Shown: positions 1-12,405 of the stretch, one piece after another | Layout: each line of letters opens with the position of its first letter | Numbering within the stretch: position 1 is the first letter of the stretch | From: Paramecium octaurelia | Taxonomy: Eukaryota; Ciliophora; Oligohymenophorea; Peniculida; Parameciidae | Direction of reading: 5' to 3' | NCBI GenBank assembly: GCA_905182995.1 | Contig: CAJJDP010000061.1 | Location: forward strand, 47,178 to 78,752 | Length of the DNA stretch: 31,575 bases | The notes under the pieces: model-generated | Told to the model about the DNA's origin: nothing | What the model saw: the letters and a program-made list of their open reading frames with translations, nothing else | Database searches by the model: none | Program-made: the position numbers and the translations under genes

Positions 1-1291
1 ATAAACAAAAAATAATATAAAATACGAATTTATTATTAAGGAATTTTATATTACATGCAATAATATGAATTATCTTGAGTAATTAACAACCAAATATTTA
101 AAGGTAATGGTTTCATTGACCCACTTTTCTACTGATATGTTTAGAAATTTCCAAAAAGAATAAATGCAGCTCCCTAAGGTAAATCAGTTAAGTGTGAATG
201 AGTATATCTTATACAAACAAAAATTAGAAGATTAGCCATAAATAATGAATAGAATGGATTTTATTAATTGATTCATATAAACTTAATGATTGAGCAATTA
301 TTCCTAATACATGGCTCTTAAAAATTTTTAAATTATTTCTAATTTATTTTCCCTTTGACCAATTAATCAATTAAGATCCTTTCTACATTGTTTATTAAAT
401 AACCAGTTTCAGAGTTTTAAATATCTTAAATTCAATTCTTTTGATCCAAGATAATTCCTAACTCACAGCTTTGGCATAATAGCTAGCTATTTCTATAGAG
501 TTTAAGTATTCAAAATCTCAAAAGTCAATTCTTCTTGAGAATTTTATATTTTATAAGCATGTCAAATGTTAAATCAAATTTTCTTGGATTCTCCTGAGAA
601 ATTTTCATTCTTCACTGAAAATCTAATTTCTGAATTTATTCTAATCATCAGTCATAATTCCTATTTATTCTACCCTCAAACTATCCTAGAAATATAGTAG
701 AGATTTAAAATAATATATGAGGTGTATGATAGAGATTTACTAGATTAAATCAGATTGATCTGAACAGCAATCAATAAGAGAGATTATTTTTTGTTATGTT
801 ATTTAACAGCTACAAATTGCAGCAAAACAGGAATATTGTTTATAATAATTTGCATGGCCTTCAAAGTTTGAAGCCTAGTTCATCTCAGATAATTGTAATT
901 TAAATTAAGTTATTATAATTTAATATCAATTCTTTGTTTCAAATGAGAAACTGTGCAGGCCCTTAAGGTTAATTTTTGTATTTGTTAAATACCATGAAAT
1001 AATTTGAGATTCCTGTAAAAACTAGTCAGCCTGAAACATTATAACAAAGTTTATTTTCTGAAGAAACACAAAAGGGCAATTATTTCCCACAGAAACACCT
1101 TGACCCAAACTAGCTCATCTTTATTTTTAAATAAAAAGTTTAGAGGTAACCAATTATCACTTATGTGAGCTATATAATAAACAGTCATATGATAATTAGA
1201 AGAGAATCAATATGATATCAATGTATAACTAGGTAGCTCAATAATCGTGCTCATCATAATTTTATGTATACTATTTAATATCTAAGTATAA
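1..1291. other. AT-rich region without a recognised gene
   Basis: No protein family is recognisable here. The plus strand has a frame free of TGA from 730 to 1215 (about 160 codons when TAA and TAG are glutamine), but a second overlapping plus frame around 800-1005 looks equally protein-like, so neither is convincing. It may be an eroded gene or plain intergenic DNA. Confidence 0.5.
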
Positions 1292-2724
1292 TTTATTTCA
1301 GTGATATATATATGTCAGCAGAATAAGCCTACAACAGTACTATTAACTTATAATAGTCAATAATTATTGATATCAGTTGATTGATTTGTCACTAGCCATC
1401 ATTAATAATAATAAGTTGTTTCATTTTTAATAGGATGAAAACTCAATTGGAATACAGAGATTTCACAAGAAGTAATAAGCATAAACAATCTCCTAATATC
1501 ACGAAAGTACCTCAAGATGCAGATACATTTATGAAATATGAGCTGATGTTTTAATGAGAGTATTATTTAAATTAAAAAAGGCTAATAATATAATTTTAAG
1601 TACAACTATTAATTAATTGAAGATATAATTCTAAAAAGAAGAAAACAAATTGAAATTTTTTGTAATAATATTTTGATTACTCAATATGATGATTGTTTAC
1701 TCAGTTTTCCTGATATTGTCGGATCTAAAATTCTTTTGATGTAGAATCCCAAGTGATTAAATCTACCCATCATCAGTCATACATCCAAAAATATCACATG
1801 CTCCAAACTAAATAGATTATTCAGGTATAAACTGACCATTTTGTTTGCTACTTATTAAAGTCACATTTGATGCATTTTTATTCACAAGGATAGATTTTGA
1901 TCTTATATATTATTATGGAAACAACCAACAATCTTAGCCACCTTTTACTGGAATATCCTTCGTCTTTGTATACTATTCATTAGCATTATTCATCTCAAAA
2001 ACATGCATGTACTCTGTATTGTAAGGTTAGCATGTGAATATATTATCATCGATAAAGCATAATCGAAGTCCAAATTATTCCATTACAATCGTTTATATTA
2101 CCATCCATTGTTTATTTAATTATTATTCTAATACTAATATAAGATTGTCCCTTCCACAAGATATCAATTTATTCTATTATTCATTAAAACTTAATGAATA
2201 TGGATAACTAGTATGATCAGAGATTGTCTAAGAGCACAACCATTCATTTTAGTTCTACCAGAATTTAATTGTATTATCAACGCTACCAGATACAATAAGA
2301 TCTTCATTATAATTTAATATCAAACAATAAACTTCTCTTGTATGCCCATTCAATTTCTATGAGCAAATCCATGAATTATTTTGATTTCTTTTCCATATTA
2401 TAATTGAGCTATCTCCACTCCCAGATATAAACTGATCCGATCTATTCATAAAATTCAAAGTATAAACATATCTATTATGTTCATTTAATATTTCATGTTA
2501 AATCAACTTTCCTTATTTAAATCCAAACACTTTGATTTATTTATCACATGCAGCAATTAATGTTGAATAATCTTTATTAACAGCAATTGCATGACAATGT
2601 TCATTTTATTTAATTGAATTTTTTGGTATCAATTCATAAGTGAATGGTTTAGGATTAGTTGATGCTTCTTAGATGGTTTAAGAATTGATAAGTTATTAAA
2701 TTTGTTAATCCTTCTATTAATTTG
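1292..2724. repeat. Left half of contig overlap 1 (matches 2726-4166)
   Basis: This 1433-base block is repeated after the single N at 2725 as a 1441-base block, with scattered substitutions and small indels. The left copy ends exactly at the N and the right copy begins exactly after it, so the pair forms a dovetail contig overlap. It carries most of a minus-strand WD40 gene and its 3' flank. The two versions are probably alleles or very recent paralogues. Confidence 0.85.
1701..2724 (-). pseudogene. WD40 protein gene, second version: 5'-truncated by the join, with a frameshift
   Basis: This is a divergent copy of the complete gene at 3130-4386. Its 5' part is missing because the contig ends at 2724. 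The encoded propeller blades are the same, including the GSGD and GSVD turns and the IIIW and KFW strands. Two indels distinguish it. A net 12-base deletion near 2660 removes four residues in frame. A one-base deletion near 1762 shifts the frame just before the last strand, so the homologous TGA (1701-1703) is out of frame and translation would run on about 60 codons. Substitutions are few and many are silent. The frameshift may be real (a dead allele) or a sequencing error. The gene symbol is unknown. Confidence 0.7.
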
Positions 2725-2725
2725 N
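2725..2725. other. Assembly join (single N)
   Basis: A single ambiguous base sits exactly between two overlapping copies of about 1.4 kb. I read it as a scaffold join between contigs that were not merged. Confidence 0.85.
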
Positions 2726-4166
2726 TTTACTTCTGTGATATATATGTCAGCAGAATAAGCCTACAAAAGTACTATGAACTTTATAATAGTCAATAATTAT
2801 TGATATCAGTTAATTGAATTGTCACTAGCCGTCATTAATAATATTAGTTGTTTCATTTTTAATAGGATGAAAACTCAATTGGAAACAGAGATTTCACAAG
2901 AAGTAGTTAGCATAAAATAATCTCTAATATCACGAAAGTACCTCAAGATGCAGCTACATTTATGAAATATGTGCTAATGTTTTACTGAGAGTATTATTAA
3001 AATTAAAAAAGGCTAATAGTATAATTTAAGTACAACTATTAACTAATTGAAGATATAATTCTAAAAAGAAGAAACAAATTGAAATTTTTTGTTATAATAT
3101 TTTGATTACTCAATATGATGATTGTTTACTCAGTTTTTCTGATATTGTCTAATCTAAAATTCTTTTGATGTAGAGTCCCATGTGATTAAATACTACCCAT
3201 CATCAGTCATACATCCAAAAATATCACATGCTCCAAACTAAATAGATTATTCAGGTATAAACTGACCATTTTGTTAGTTACTTATTAAAGTCACATTTGA
3301 TGCATTCTTATTCACAAGGATACATTTTGATCTTATATATTATTATGGAAACAACCAACAATCTTAGCCACCTTTTACTGGAATATCCTTCGTCTTTGTA
3401 TACTATTCATTAGCGTTATTCATCTCAAAAACATGCATGTACTCTGTATTGTAAGGTTAGCATGTGAATATATTATCATCGATAAAGCATAATCGAAGTC
3501 CAAATTATTCCATTACAATCGTTTATATTACCATCCATTGTTTATTTAATTATTATTCTAATACTAATATAAGATTGTCCCTTCCACAAGATATCAATTT
3601 ATTCTATTATTCATTAAAACTTAATGAATATGGATAACTAGTATGATCAGAGATTGTCTAAGAGCACAACCATTCATTTTAGTTCTACCAGAATTTAATT
3701 GTATTATCAACACTACCAGATACAATAAGATCTTCATTATTATTTAATATCAAACAATAAACTTCTCTTGTATGCCCATTCAATTTCTATGAGCAAATCC
3801 ATGAATTATTTTGATTTCTTTTCCATATTATAATTGAGCTATCTCCACTCCCAGATATAAACTGATCCGATCTATTCATAAAATTCAAAGTATAAACATA
3901 TCTATTATGTTCATTTAAAATTTCATGTTAAACCAACTTTCCTTATTTAAATCCAAACACTTTGATTTATTTATCACATGCAGCAATTAATGTTGAATAA
4001 TCTTTATTAACAGCAATTGCATGACAATGTTCATTTTATTTAATTGAATTTTTTGGTATCAATTCATAAGTGAATGGTCTAGGATTAGATTGTGTAATTG
4101 TTGATCTTTCTTAGATGGTTTAAGAATTGATAAGTTATTAAATTTGTTAATCCTTCTATTAATTTG
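2726..4166. repeat. Right half of contig overlap 1 (matches 1292-2724)
   Basis: This is the right-hand member of the dovetail pair. It begins directly after the N and continues past the point where the left copy stops, into the 5' end of the WD40 gene. It is the better version, because the gene is intact in it. Confidence 0.85.
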
Positions 4167-4386
4167 AAATATTATTTTAGTTTAAGGTGTCGAATTGTTA
4201 ACAGTCCGAGTTCGCCAAATTGTTATCGTCCTATTTAATTAAATAATTGGAATTCATTTTTGATAAGTCATATTGTATTTAAGATTCTATTATATTAAAC
4301 TAATTAGACTTAACATTAACAATCTCATCAAGTTCGTTATCAATCTTATTACATTTTCTTAAGGATTATTCTGAAACTGTTTGCAT
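3130..4386 (-). CDS. WD40-repeat (beta-propeller) protein, complete, 418 aa
   Basis: The frame is open for 419 codons with TAA and TAG read as glutamine and ends in TGA at 3132-3130. I chose the ATG at 4386 because upstream sequence becomes AT-rich with no better start. Residues 1 to about 115 are a polar Q/N-rich segment with no recognised domain. Residues 120-418 form a predicted seven-bladed propeller: a blade ending in IKVFGF, then three clear WD40 units (GSGD...IIIW, GSVD...IKFW, SCGRD...ILVLE), then three weaker blades, the last ending TWDSTSKEFQIRQYQ. It is roughly half identical to the protein at 13322-14750 along the whole propeller, with the same last strand and stop position. No intron is needed. 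Such proteins are generally cytoplasmic interaction scaffolds, but the partner is unknown. Ciliates have many such paralogues. Confidence 0.9.
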
Positions 4387-5045
4387 TGAATTTTTTATGA
4401 TATTATATTTAATTGTAATTTGTATTAAACTTATGTAAAACAAATAGCTAGATAGAGATTAACTCTAATAATATTGTAAACTGAATTAAAACCCTAAAAT
4501 TCAGGAGTTTAATTTAAAATTAAATTGTTAAAGATTAAGGACATCCTTCATTTCTCTAGGGAATTCTTTAAATTAATCTATTTGAAACTTAGAGTTCGTA
4601 TTTATACTATAATTGCAATTTAAAGTCATATTTTCTAAAATTTATTAAATATAGTAAAGTAAGAAATAGATGACTGAAAGTTATTTGATCTTATTAATAG
4701 ATTTCATCAAAAAATCTATTATGCCTATTATTTAACGAAGTAGTAGGCACTGCTATAAATTCTGATTTCCAATTTAGAAGTTGTTGTTAAAATAAAATCA
4801 ATTCTTTTACACTCAAAATTACTATAAAATGATCATGTCATTATTAATTAATTAATAAATTTATAAAGATTATAAATAACAAATGAACATTCGGATTATC
4901 TTAATGGAAATTTGAAAAAGTTCAGATCAATAACAAACAAATAAATTAGTTTAACGATAAGAAATATCAAAACCACAAAAGGAAATTATAATTATTCTTT
5001 GATTAGTTGAATGCTATATAGAAATATTTATTTTACACCATATAT
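4387..5045. other. Intergenic, upstream of the minus-strand WD40 gene
   Basis: This AT-rich stretch should hold the promoter of the minus-strand WD40 gene. I see no conserved element, repeat or RNA structure that I can name. Confidence 0.5.
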
Positions 5046-6560
5046 AAGGGAGCGCAATCTGCTTAATATAATGTTTTTCTAGAGTAAATTCAGGCTATTT
5101 AAAGAGAACAAGCCCAATTAGAATAGTCAGCCCTTAAGTGATTATTGAAAATCTCCTGCTATGATCATCGTTAATAATTCTAGAAGCAATAATTTCTGCT
5201 TAAGAAGATGAGGTGAAGATCAAACTCTGATTAAATGGAGTGTTTTTAATAGATTATATTCTTTGAAATACTCTTCAGAGAAGAGAAAAATAATTTTATT
5301 CCATTTTAAGATGAATCAAATCTTTATTTCTAATCGATTGGATTGTACTAAAAATACTATAATTAGCCACCTTTATGTGTTAGAAATTAACTGATAGATT
5401 TTGACTACCAAAAATTAGGTTGATATATATGATATGAGTTAGTAACTCTTGTGAAAAAGTATCAATAAAGGAATTGTGTAAACTCAAAAAGGAATATATA
5501 GGATAAGAAGATCGTGAATTCTCGAAATGATTAGATGCAATTTTCTTCCCTAAATTTTATAAGATTGAATTTGAGGCCATCGGTAGAGAAATACCAAATC
5601 TAGTGAATTCTTTATGAGCTCCTATACTCAACCTATATTCGAGAGAAAAATGATTTGGCAATCATATATCAACATTTAATTAAAGTAGAGAGACTACATT
5701 AGTAAATCGTGACCTATTAGAATAGGCCAAACCAATTTATATTTGCTAATGACTTGAGGATCTGTAGAAATAGTTTCATGAGTAATAGTTATGAATCCAA
5801 AGAGACAAAACTGAATTATTAAAGAATGAGGCTTTCAAGGATAAAGAAAAAAGTAAAGAAGGTTTCGAAATCCTGATGCACAGAAATTTCTCCTTATAAA
5901 AGACTTCTTGTAGAACAACTAAATCATCTATGAGGTGAACTGTCTTAATGGTGACAGGGCTAAAAACTCTCTTTCGTGTATTAAAGAGAGGATTATTCCT
6001 TATCATGTCTTGAAAGAGATTTGTATCTAATTTATGCATCAGGAGTCAGAATAATGTTGATGTAAATCAAGTTAAATGATGAAAAGACGGGAGATTAATT
6101 GATTTGCAATAGACTCATGAGAGTAGTGCAATTATGATGGAAGCTCTGAATTTGATCATAAAGAACAAACTTAGTGTCAGCAAGTAGCCATCAGAATTAT
6201 TAGATGGCTTAACTTTCAGCCTTAGAGGCTAGAGCAAAACGGTTAAATGCGAAGCTAAATTCTCAAGAGCTTCAGTAAGATCCTACCTCCCTTGCTGTTT
6301 GCACATATTATATATCTTTAATTAGATAAGTTTACCTTTAGATGACAAACTATTGGCAATATTCGATCACTTTAGAAAGGTAGCTCTTAATTTATCAATC
6401 TCTTCAATAAATACAGAAACGTTTGAATCTATAGAAATCATTTATGATGCAATTCTACTAAACAAAAATTGTTCTAGATTAGTTTGATAAAATTTCTATC
6501 TTTAAATTTTACACTTAGGATGTAACCAAATTAAGCCATAATTTAAACCGAATAAGAGAT
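5046..6560 (+). pseudogene. Probable eroded coding region, family unknown
   Basis: Several plus-strand segments have protein-like composition but lie in different frames and are broken by TGA. At 5046-5141 a helix-like stretch is rich in Ala, Glu and Gln and ends at TGA. At 5863-6060 a 66-codon frame begins FRNPDAQKF and contains charged helical sequence ending near MHQESEQC. Between them, around 5490-5870, another frame has in-frame TGAs and includes KDKEKSKEGF, which runs directly into the next segment with a frame change. Downstream, about 6215-6560, a frame reads through LEARAKRLNAKLNSQELQ. The order is collinear, as in a decayed gene of at least 1.4 kb. I do not recognise the family. AT-rich sequence can mimic this, so confidence is moderate at best. 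Confidence 0.4.
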
Positions 6561-7108
6561 TGAATATTTTTAAAACAGGAAAGAAGAATCAGCATAAACG
6601 GCAGAATGTTGCTTGAGTTTTGAATTATTAGGTTGTTAGCGCATAGTAATTAAGGTTAAGGTCTCTGTTATTAATGATTTCATCTTAAAACTACTGAATT
6701 CTTTCTAGGTTTGTTTTCCATTGTAACTTGTTACCTTCATTGTACATCTTGAATTTAATAAAATTTAGAATTCCAGAATAAAGCGCAAATGTTATTAAAG
6801 TTTATATATAGAAATAATTTGATTAAAATGCTCATACTTTTAATATTGTTAAACTCTGTGTCAATGAACTTTAATCTAAATTATAAATCTAAAATAATTT
6901 ACATTAATGTAATTAATAATGTGATATATCTATTCTTATACATTAATTTATCTATGTCTCTATTACTAATCCGTCTTCATATTCAATAATATTAACCTAT
7001 TGTTGGTGCTTATACATGTTTTAAGGAATGTGTCAACTCAAATTCCCTAAATGTTAAATAAAATTCAGATCAAAAGTTATATTTTTCTTTTTGGGTTGTA
7101 TTTTTTTT
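6561..7108. other. No gene seen
   Basis: This is very AT-rich sequence with homopolymer runs of T. A standard-code frame at 6789-6989 is low-complexity Ile, Leu and Asn and has no protein character. Confidence 0.5.
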
Positions 7109-7590
7109 TCATAAATACATAAAATTTTTGATAATATGCACAAAGTTTGCAGGTTCCAATGTCAAATTAATCTCTTCTTCTGTAAAATCAATTTTTATGT
7201 ATAGAGTCTTGCTTAAATCGAGCTACTAATTCATCTGACTTATTCATTCTCTAATACGCTTCCTACGATAAATCGGCTTTCTGGATTACTTATAGCAATT
7301 TATATAAAATTCTTATTCATTTTCTCAATTTATTGGCTCTTTTTTTTAATTCTGTGTATTTAAAGTTTAAGAGATAATAACCAGTTATCAAAACTAATTT
7401 AATATATTTAACTTAGAGTTCTTTGAAAAAATAATCTAGCACTTTATTTATTTTTAATTGTAAGGTAAAACATCCTTTGGATTGCCTTGTTGATCAATAT
7501 GCAACATCCAAGTTATTGTGTTTGTAAAAATGATTGCATAAGATGAAGATGGCTTGTTTTATATTACATGATTCTAAAGTTAATGTATAG
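7109..7590 (-). pseudogene. Probable eroded coding region on the minus strand, family unknown
   Basis: Reading from 7590 downwards, one frame gives a charged helical stretch including ELKKRANKLRK and SDELVARFKQDS. It then continues in another frame as KIDFTEEEINLTLEPANF and ends at TGA 7111-7109. Two TGA codons and one frameshift interrupt the path. The charged and helical composition is richer in Glu, Asp, Lys and Arg than expected from random sequence of this AT content, which is the main support. No family is recognised. The 3' end of the remnant lies next to T-rich DNA. Confidence 0.4.
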
Positions 7591-8065
7591 CATATTGATT
7601 TAATTATTTCATTTTGGTTCTTTAGTAAAGCCATAGTCTGACAAACTGCGATTTTTAATCTTTATTTGAGAAATTTAAAATTTAATTTTAATTTTATTAT
7701 TACGGGTGCTTCTATCATGATATGCTTAGTCCGTTCTAAATAACGATCATAATTTATTTCATGAACTTACTTAGGGTAGATTTTATGTTGGATCCTTAGC
7801 ATCCATAATTTTCTTTCCATCCTACTAACAGTCGTCTAAATTCTTGATTCCAGACCTTGCTCATTCATAGCTTCTTTTATTACCCTCTATTTTTGAATGT
7901 AAATTTTTTCAAATCACAGGCTTATAACTAAGAGTCCTGATGAAGAATTTTGCAACAAGGATTCTTGTTTTTATAAATTTATTCTCTGAAAAAGTAATTA
8001 AATATCTAGAGAGAATTCATTGATTAGCTAAAAGAGACCGATGAGATTGGCTTAGATTCTAACTC

Positions 8066-9030
8066 ATGAATCAGGTGAGCTGGAAGAAAAAGTATATATA
8101 AAATTTTTGTCAATTATAATAATTAGAAGGTGTTTATGAACATAGAGAATATGTTTATAAAGAAATTGGAACCTATGAAAAGTTTCAATGTGAAAAAGAC
8201 AAAAAAGAGACTTAAAAAAAATGGCATTTATTTCAAATACAAATATGGAAATAGAGAATCATGAACGTTTATTTTAGAAAAAATCAAGAAATAGGGGTTT
8301 GTGAATTCACCAGATTTAAATAAAATTTGTTATAGACAATACCAATCGCTTAAAATATTCCGAACACTGCTCGTAATCTAAAGTTTATATCTGAAAAAGA
8401 TATAAATAATTGAATAAACGTAATGATTATTTAAAAAATTGGAAGAGAATTCTAAATCAAAAATCTCATGAATTATATACGGAATGAGGATTAGAACAGA
8501 CAAATCTAAAAATTAAAGTAGATGATTCTAGCTAAAGAGAATACGATATAATGATTAGAAGAATAAAAGGAGGTTCAGGAAATAAAAAATAGAATTTAAC
8601 TATCCGAATAAGATAGATAATTTTATTGTTGATAGACAATATTCATTCCTAAATAACTTTTAAGGGAGGGAATTGTAATTGTAAACCACGTGATGTGCAA
8701 TATGTAGGATAAGAATATCAATTCCTCCAACAGGATCTTCGATAGACCTATCAAATAATATACCTGGGTCTGATAAGAAAGATATGAAAGTAATTATTAG
8801 ATATAATGAGTAATAATTTATTTAAACACTTAACTTCTAATAAGAGGAGATGAGAATTTTAGCTATAGAAAATAATAAAAATAATTAAGTTTGAATAGAT
8901 AGTTTAGAAACTATTTTAGGGAGAGTAGTAGTTGAAAAACGTGATTATCAAGGTGTCAAACCTTTGTGGGCTGAACTATAGAATTAGACCATAAAAACTC
9001 AAGGCTACAGAGATCTTTGATATTATTTTC
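8066..9030 (+). pseudogene. Probable eroded coding region, family unknown
   Basis: An ATG at 8066 opens 115 codons to TGA 8411-8413, with a Glu/Lys/Tyr-rich sequence including GVYEHREYVYKEIGTYEKF. Beyond the stop, coding-like sequence resumes (around 8420-8780, with one internal TGA) and again around 8895-9030, including EKRDYQGVKPLWAEL. Acidic residues reach about 15 percent in the first segment, clearly above the chance level for this composition. The segments are collinear but broken by TGA codons and frame changes, so I treat the whole as a decayed gene. No domain is recognised. Confidence 0.4.
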
Positions 9031-9309
9031 GTTAACGCTCCTCACTGTGTTTAGTTGATTATTTAGGCAGTATTCTATAATATTATCTAGAATTTTTCTC
9101 AGATGATTACCTTTATTTTTATATTTATAAATATCCTTACTTTTGCATTTACATTTCATTAAGTATAATAAAATTTCTTAGAAATGACATTAGATAAATT
9201 GAAAATAATTTGTATTTGACAGTATAAAAGTAGCTTTGGAAGAGAGTATTGATATTAGAAGAATATTATCCTCAACTACACCTTTTATGAACCATTCACA
9301 AAATGTATA

Positions 9310-10640
9310 GAATTTTAACATTTCTGTCAATATGATATGGAAATTGTCAGAAATATCTAAGAATTAATGAAATAATTTTTTATAGACTTACAATTACAGC
9401 ATAGTTTGAATAGAAAAATGAGAGTTTTATAATAAATAAATTGTAATTTCTTTTAAGAATTTTTTGTTCATTTATCTTAATTATTATGCATATACATATA
9501 AATAAAATATTGAGTAAGCGTTGTCAATGTGTAAAACGCGTTCACTAATTTAAAAACGTATATTATCAAAAAATAACACTATTGTCTTTTTTAAGTGAGA
9601 AGAAATACTTATACCTAAAATTTATGTGTTATAGTAAAATATAATGACTTTCAAAAGATTTTTAAGATTTAATTACAAAAGGGATGAGAAAAATTAATTT
9701 TTTATAAGTGGAATAAATCATCTTTATTAATTATTTAATAAAAACAGGAAAATATTCATACAAAGGTTGAATTTGAATTTCTTAATTATTTTAAGAAGGT
9801 AATATTAATTCTGTTTGGGGATTTCTAATAATTTTTAAATATTTATATTGCACTTGTGTTTAGGAAATTAATAATCTTTTTATTTTACTGTTTTTACAGT
9901 GTCATAAGTACCTATAAAGCTTCATTTAAAAATTGACTTGAAATTCTAGTTTAAAGACTCTTCTGAAAATATAATGACATGTTACTCCTTAATTTACATT
10001 CCTAATTCATTTTTAACATTTATTTAGATTCCCTATCCAATTAAAAAATAACTCATCCACTTGATGGCAACAATGGATTTATTTGGTGAGTATATATAGA
10101 ATAAAGCAAATTATAATGCCATTTCGATAGAATTTTCTATTATTGATATATTTAAAGTTTTAAAAGGCTGAAATATTGTTAAAATAAGGAAATCACCTAA
10201 ATTTTTATTTATAAAGTATTTGCGAATTAAATATTACACTTATATAATTATATTTGATATCAATTTTTAGATTTTGGTCCCTGTTTATTTAGGCTGATAT
10301 ACCAAATATATGAATACTCTGCTCTTTTACATCCTCATAAATTATCTCTAAATCACTCTAAATTTTTTATAAATATATTTAATGTGAGGCATTTGCATTA
10401 AATTGAAAAAGATAATTAAATATAAACCAAAAATTAATTTTTTGGAAGATAATTTAATTTTATTGCTATAGTAGCTTTTAGATTATAAATATATTATAAA
10501 ACATTCTATTCATCAAAACATACTGAATTTTTTATGAATCTGGAATAATAATCTGCTTTGAATTATTAAATCAATTATAAATTTCAGATATAATTTTTAT
10601 TATATATATAAAATTACTCATAATATGTCTTCTAAATGAA
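9310..10640. other. AT-rich intergenic DNA, nothing recognised
   Basis: I see only very AT-rich sequence with long runs of A and T and frequent TGA in all frames. No repeat, RNA or gene stands out. Confidence 0.5.
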
Positions 10641-11080
10641 TTTTCGATCAAGTCTTTGATGTCAACTTTTTAAATACAAACTTTTCCATTATAATCGGTC
10701 AAAGCGCCAATGAGAACTATTGCCATTAAGATAAGGACGTTTTGATTGCTATAATTCATTATCTCTAGTTTTACATTTTAGAAGATATATACTAATCCAA
10801 ATCTCTGTTTCTACTTTCTCAAAATTAGCATTAGCCCAATTAAATTTAGAGAGGTGTCAAATTCTAGCTAGTTTAAATTAATGTAAATTGTATTTTTGAT
10901 TATTATGCCCTTTTGAGTATTTTACATCCATTTTCAGACAGACTGAATGAAATTTTAATGAACTTATTTAATTATCTACTCCACATCACCTTGATTCTAT
11001 TAAATATGGAGAGTAGAAATTCCAATTTAAGAATTAAAAAAACAACTATAAAGCAACATTATTTAGCGAAATTCTTCTCA
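10640..11080 (-). pseudogene. Possible small coding remnant, minus strand
   Basis: Two minus-strand frames in succession have protein-like content. The downstream one (about 10865 to 10665) includes NWANANFEKVETEIWISIYLL and SSHWRFDRLQWKSLYLKS. A competing frame over the same bases gives a short hydrophobic segment, so the reading is not unique. It could be chance. Confidence 0.22.
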
Positions 11081-11766
11081 GTTTTCAACTGAAATGCAGT
11101 TTACGCTAAAAATATCAATTACTGCAAAGGAATAAAATATAAGTTATCTTTGAAGTGTATATAAATGACTTCTGATTTTTAAAATTGTGTTTTGAAAACA
11201 ATATTTCTTATTCTAATTGCTCAGGTGAGCAAATTTATATTATAATTAAATGTAGATTGAAATTTATTCCAAATATTTTACAGCTTTCTCAATCAACCTG
11301 AAGTTTATTTCTTGAGGAAGAGAAAATTTTACATGTTATATATTTTCGGAAACTTACCTAAATAATTGTGCAATACATTAAACTTGTATTTAGGTTAATT
11401 TTTGATTCATTCTTCAAAACAATCTATTAGAAAATGACAAATCAATTCGTTAATTTTATATAATGTTTTATTTTCCATAATGTTGAATATCCAACATATA
11501 ATATCTATATCGTTTTTTTCCTGTTTCATTTGATTATTTGACTATTATAATTTACTTTAATTGAAATTTGGTGACTTTGATTAATAAATAAAAGAAAAAG
11601 AAAATAAATCTATCACAATTTAAGTGTATCAATATACAATTATTAAAAATATTTAACGCACTTGTTATCTTTGTAGTTTAAATATTTAAAAAATAATAAT
11701 TCAAAGTATTTAAGAAACAATATGCACAAATTCTAATGTTCAGCTTCAAGCAATAAAAATCTTATA

Positions 11767-12405
11767 ATGGAAGAATGTTTTAAAGGTATTCAATAAGAAA
11801 TGGAGGTAAATAATTTTTATTTAAGTCATTTAGTTGTCTTTCAATAGAATCGATGATTTCCTTGATTAGATAGTTGTTGATAATGAAAGGTCATTGAATT
11901 AAAAGAAGCTAAAGTGTTAAAAGTTGAGAGTTGTTGAATAGAATGAATCATTACATAGATTGTAATTATTACATATCGATAATTCATAATTTGTTAATTA
12001 ATTGACTAATTAAGTAACATCTTCAATAAAAAATTCGATTGATAATTAAATAAAGGTTTAAAGTATTGAGTATTAATAATTATACGAAAGCTTTTAAAAA
12101 TAGAAGATTCAAAAACAGCAATTAAATGAGACGATAAAAATCAAAGATTAACAATTATAATCTCATTAATTATAAATTGAATAACTTAAGTAAACATAAG
12201 CAAAAGAATTAATTGTTCAACAATCTCCTTAATAAATATAAAACTAATTCTAATACGAATAACTCCAAAATTCAATCAAATAACAAGAACCTTGCGTTGC
12301 AATAGCTACTAATAGTGATTGTTCAATTGTAGTAGCTGGATGCAAAACTGAAATTAAAGTATTTGAATTTAAATAAGATATATTGACACAGGCTCAACTT
12401 TTAAG
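11767..12405 (+). CDS. WD40 protein gene, 5' part (allelic copy), cut by the gap
   Basis: This is the 5' part of the same gene as 13322-14750, ending at the N gap. The ATG at 11767 starts a 13-codon first exon. It is followed by a 28-base intron (11806-11833, GTA...TAG), then an open frame of about 190 codons to the gap. If the intron were retained, translation would stop at TGA 11854-11856. The sequence encodes the polar, Gln-rich N-terminal region and the first propeller blade (ATNSDCSIVVAGCKTEIKVF). Compared with the full copy it has about nine amino-acid changes, mostly in the Q-rich part, and many silent changes including CAA/TAA switches. No frameshift or TGA is present, so this version looks functional. 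Confidence 0.85.
11806..11833 (+). other. 28-nt spliceosomal intron
   Basis: It begins GTAAAT and ends TTTAG, lies after codon 13 in phase 0, and is conserved in position and length in the copy at 13361-13388 with one substitution. Confidence 0.85.

Larger units (their letters stand above)
11441..12405. repeat. Left half of contig overlap 2 (matches 12996-13960)
   Basis: This 965-base block is repeated, without length change, as the first 965 bases after the N gap. It covers about 326 bases of upstream DNA and the 5' part of a WD40 gene. Around twenty substitutions separate the two versions by eye. It is a contig-end dovetail. Confidence 0.9.

Noticed and set aside
1420..1553. Short plus-strand coding-like tail (NITKVPQDA) converging on the WD40 gene, repeated at about 2860-3000
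   Set aside because: It resembles the end of a protein and occurs in both copies, but it is only about 30 residues long and the upstream frame is not continuous, so I did not call a gene.
5776..6039. Minus-strand 87-codon standard-code frame
   Set aside because: The plus strand over the same bases reads a more protein-like, charged sequence (5863-6060), and no family is seen on the minus strand.
6789..6989. Plus-strand 66-codon frame
   Set aside because: It is low-complexity Ile/Leu/Asn typical of random AT-rich DNA.
8956..9159. Minus-strand 67-codon frame
   Set aside because: It lies opposite the better plus-strand coding remnant and has no recognisable content.
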